Notes under the pieces: model-generated
Seen by the model: only the letters and a program-made list of their open reading frames with translations
The model's database searches: none
What the model was told of the DNA's origin: nothing
In this document: positions 6,297 through 7,472 of the stretch, in pieces
How the letters are laid out: each line of letters begins with the position of its first letter
Position numbering within the stretch: the first letter of the stretch is position 1
Position numbers and translations under genes: made by a program
DNA from: an uncultured Clostridia bacterium
Lineage (GTDB): Bacteria; Bacillota; Clostridia; Christensenellales; Borkfalkiaceae
DNA length: 7,472 nt
Reading direction: 5' to 3'
Assembly: GCA_934271245.1 (NCBI GenBank)
Contig: CAKQQY010000049.1
Coordinates: 1 to 7,472, forward strand

Positions 6297-7442
6297 ATTT
6301 GCGGGCGTAACTTTAAATCCGTTAAATCTCACGCCGCTCTTTTGCGAAACGAGACCTACCGTAGACAAGCCTTCTTTATACTGGTATTTGGCGGGAGTGG
6401 TGTTTGCTTTACCCGTTGCGCTCTGTCCGTCGGTGGTAGCGAAACACACGAGTTCCCATTTTTCCCCTTCGTCGTCCCATATATAACCGTTTACTCTGCC
6501 TTCGACGATTTCCGCTTTCAATCTGAAAGTTTCTCCGTCGCCGCTTGCAGCGTATTTAGCAAACTTTTTGGCGTAAGCGGAATTTTTGAGAGGTTCGGAA
6601 GAAAGACTCCAGCCCGTCGAGCAGGAAGTGTACGAACCGGCTTCTCTTTTTACTATCTGCGTCGCGCCGGCAGGGTTTGCTAAAATTACGAAAGCGTAGT
6701 GACTGACGTCGGACTGTGAGAAGGGGTCGGGATATTTTTTACACCCGTCCGTCATCTGGAAGGCGATTCCCGCCCATCCCGCGCCGGACATAATGGTCAT
6801 TTCCGTTTCGATAGAACCATATCCGTTAAGTTCGTAACCGTCGACGTAAGTCAAAGCGTTGGCTTTACTCGCAACGTAGTCGCCGTTTTTAGCGACGGAA
6901 AATGTTCCAGTAAGTCCTGTTTTATAGTAGGCAAAAAGGTTAAGTTCGTTTTCGCCCATAATTTTCCCGTTTTCTACTTTTTCGTTATTGACTACGTCCG
7001 CCCAGTAATCGAATTCGTAGGATTTTCCTCCTAATACCATTGGTTTGGGCGTGGGGATATTCGTTATAGGTTTACCGTATTCCACTTCTATCGGATCGAT
7101 TTTTTCATCGGTGTCCGTAAAGAAAGAAACGGTATGAACGTAAGACCAGCCTGCGTAAAGCGTAATATCCGAATTGATTTTCGGATTTTTAAAGTCGAAT
7201 TTATCGGTGCATGCTTCGTCGTAATACCAGCCGTTAAAGGTTGCGCCCGTAAGAGCGACGGATTTAATCGGCGCGGGCGGATCGAAACGAGTTCCCGCAA
7301 CGTAAACCTCGGGCGCTTTGCCTTTTCCCCCGTTACAGTTAAAAGTTACCGTATACATCGCAGGGCTTCCGCAAGAGCAGAAAACGCTCATACAAAACAG
7401 AATTACCGCAAGTAAAGAGGAAGTTATCCACTTTTTTCTCAT
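6294..7442 (-). CDS. InlB B-repeat lipoprotein with C-terminal beta-sandwich-like domain, putative surface glycan-binding protein
   Basis: This 382-residue protein has no recognised enzymatic motif. The N-terminus MRKKWITSSLLAVILFCMSV and the sequence FCSC (21-24) form a signal peptide with a somewhat atypical lipobox; Cys24 is the probable lipid anchor. Residues about 29-99 match the Listeria-Bacteroides (InlB B, Flg_new) repeat: YTVTFNCNGGKG, then FNGWYYDEACTDKFDF and ITLYAGW. A second, more divergent copy spans about 102-173 (HTVSFFTDTDE, YEFDYWAD, LNLFAYYK). Residues about 178-380 look like an all-beta jelly-roll: IETEMTIMSGAGWAGIAFQM, ETFRLKAEIVEGRVNGYIWD and a closing VRFNGFKVTP, resembling the end of the GH43 protein. 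The ATG at 7442 follows GGGGG by 10 nt. The upstream frame has no stop before the window edge, but it also has no start codon, and the signal peptide fits this ATG. A role in holding glycan or positioning the hydrolase is inferred from context only. Confidence 0.85.
   Translation of the reverse strand: MRKKWITSSLLAVILFCMSVFCSCGSPAMYTVTFNCNGGKGKAPEVYVAGTRFDPPAPIKSVALTGATFNGWYYDEACTDKFDFKNPKINSDITLYAGWSYVHTVSFFTDTDEKIDPIEVEYGKPITNIPTPKPMVLGGKSYEFDYWADVVNNEKVENGKIMGENELNLFAYYKTGLTGTFSVAKNGDYVASKANALTYVDGYELNGYGSIETEMTIMSGAGWAGIAFQMTDGCKKYPDPFSQSDVSHYAFVILANPAGATQIVKREAGSYTSCSTGWSLSSEPLKNSAYAKKFAKYAASGDGETFRLKAEIVEGRVNGYIWDDEGEKWELVCFATTDGQSATGKANTTPAKYQYKEGLSTVGLVSQKSGVRFNGFKVTPAN
6924..7358 (-). 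repeat. Two tandem InlB/Flg_new-type protein repeats
   Basis: Within the lipoprotein, residues about 29-99 and 102-173 share the same plan: TVTF or TVSF at the start, a central aromatic FNGW or FDYW, and LYAGW or LFAYY at the end. The first copy fits the family pattern well. The second has lost the NGG turn and the final GW, so it is a diverged copy. The similarity is at the protein level; the DNA of the two copies is not visibly repeated. Confidence 0.7.
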
Positions 7443-7472
7443 TATTGTTGTTCCCCCAAGTTTATTTTCAAA

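Noticed and set aside
6342..6683. Plus-strand open frame of 113 codons opposite the InlB-repeat lipoprotein
   Set aside because: Antisense to the real gene, with no recognisable domain; treated as a shadow frame.
7443..7472. Possible promoter or operator for the operon
   Set aside because: Only 30 bases precede the first gene in the window. No convincing -35/-10 pair or CcpA-type cre site is visible, and the operon may begin further upstream.

Overview
The window is a single, tightly packed minus-strand gene cluster for using a complex carbohydrate. It reads from high to low coordinates and both ends are probably cut by the window. Five complete genes and one partial gene fill almost all of the sequence. 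The longest gap between genes is 78 bases, so no gene-free stretch exceeds 300 bases. No RNA gene, CRISPR array, insertion sequence, origin or attachment site was seen.

Layout in transcription order: (1) 7442-6294, a lipoprotein with two InlB/Flg_new-type repeats and a C-terminal domain that looks like a beta-sandwich; (2) 6283-3701, a large multidomain GH43-like lipoprotein with its three acidic catalytic residues present; (3) 3682-2186, a family 1 sugar-binding lipoprotein of an ABC importer; (4) 2107-1193, a MalF/UgpA-type permease; (5) 1188-343, a MalG/UgpE-type permease; (6) 329-1, the N-terminal 109 or so residues of a family 2 glycoside hydrolase with no signal peptide. Gaps between genes are 10, 18, 78, 4 and 13 nt. 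The one larger gap, after the binding protein, holds a strong stem-loop that probably sets the ratio of binding protein to permeases.

Inferred working model: the surface-anchored GH43 enzyme and its InlB-repeat partner bind and trim a plant or host polysaccharide outside the cell. The binding protein captures the released oligosaccharide and the two permeases import it. The cytoplasmic GH2 enzyme then hydrolyses it further. No ATPase gene is visible; many Firmicutes CUT1 importers share an MsmK/UgpC-type ATPase encoded elsewhere. No regulator is present in the window, and the substrate cannot be deduced from sequence alone.

Organism: three lipoproteins with classical Lys-rich signal peptides and Cys24 followed by Gly, purine-rich Shine-Dalgarno sites, CUT1 transporters, an InlB-type repeat lipoprotein and moderate GC all suggest an anaerobic Clostridia-like Firmicute, possibly a gut lineage such as Christensenellales. 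This placement is inference and low in confidence below class level.
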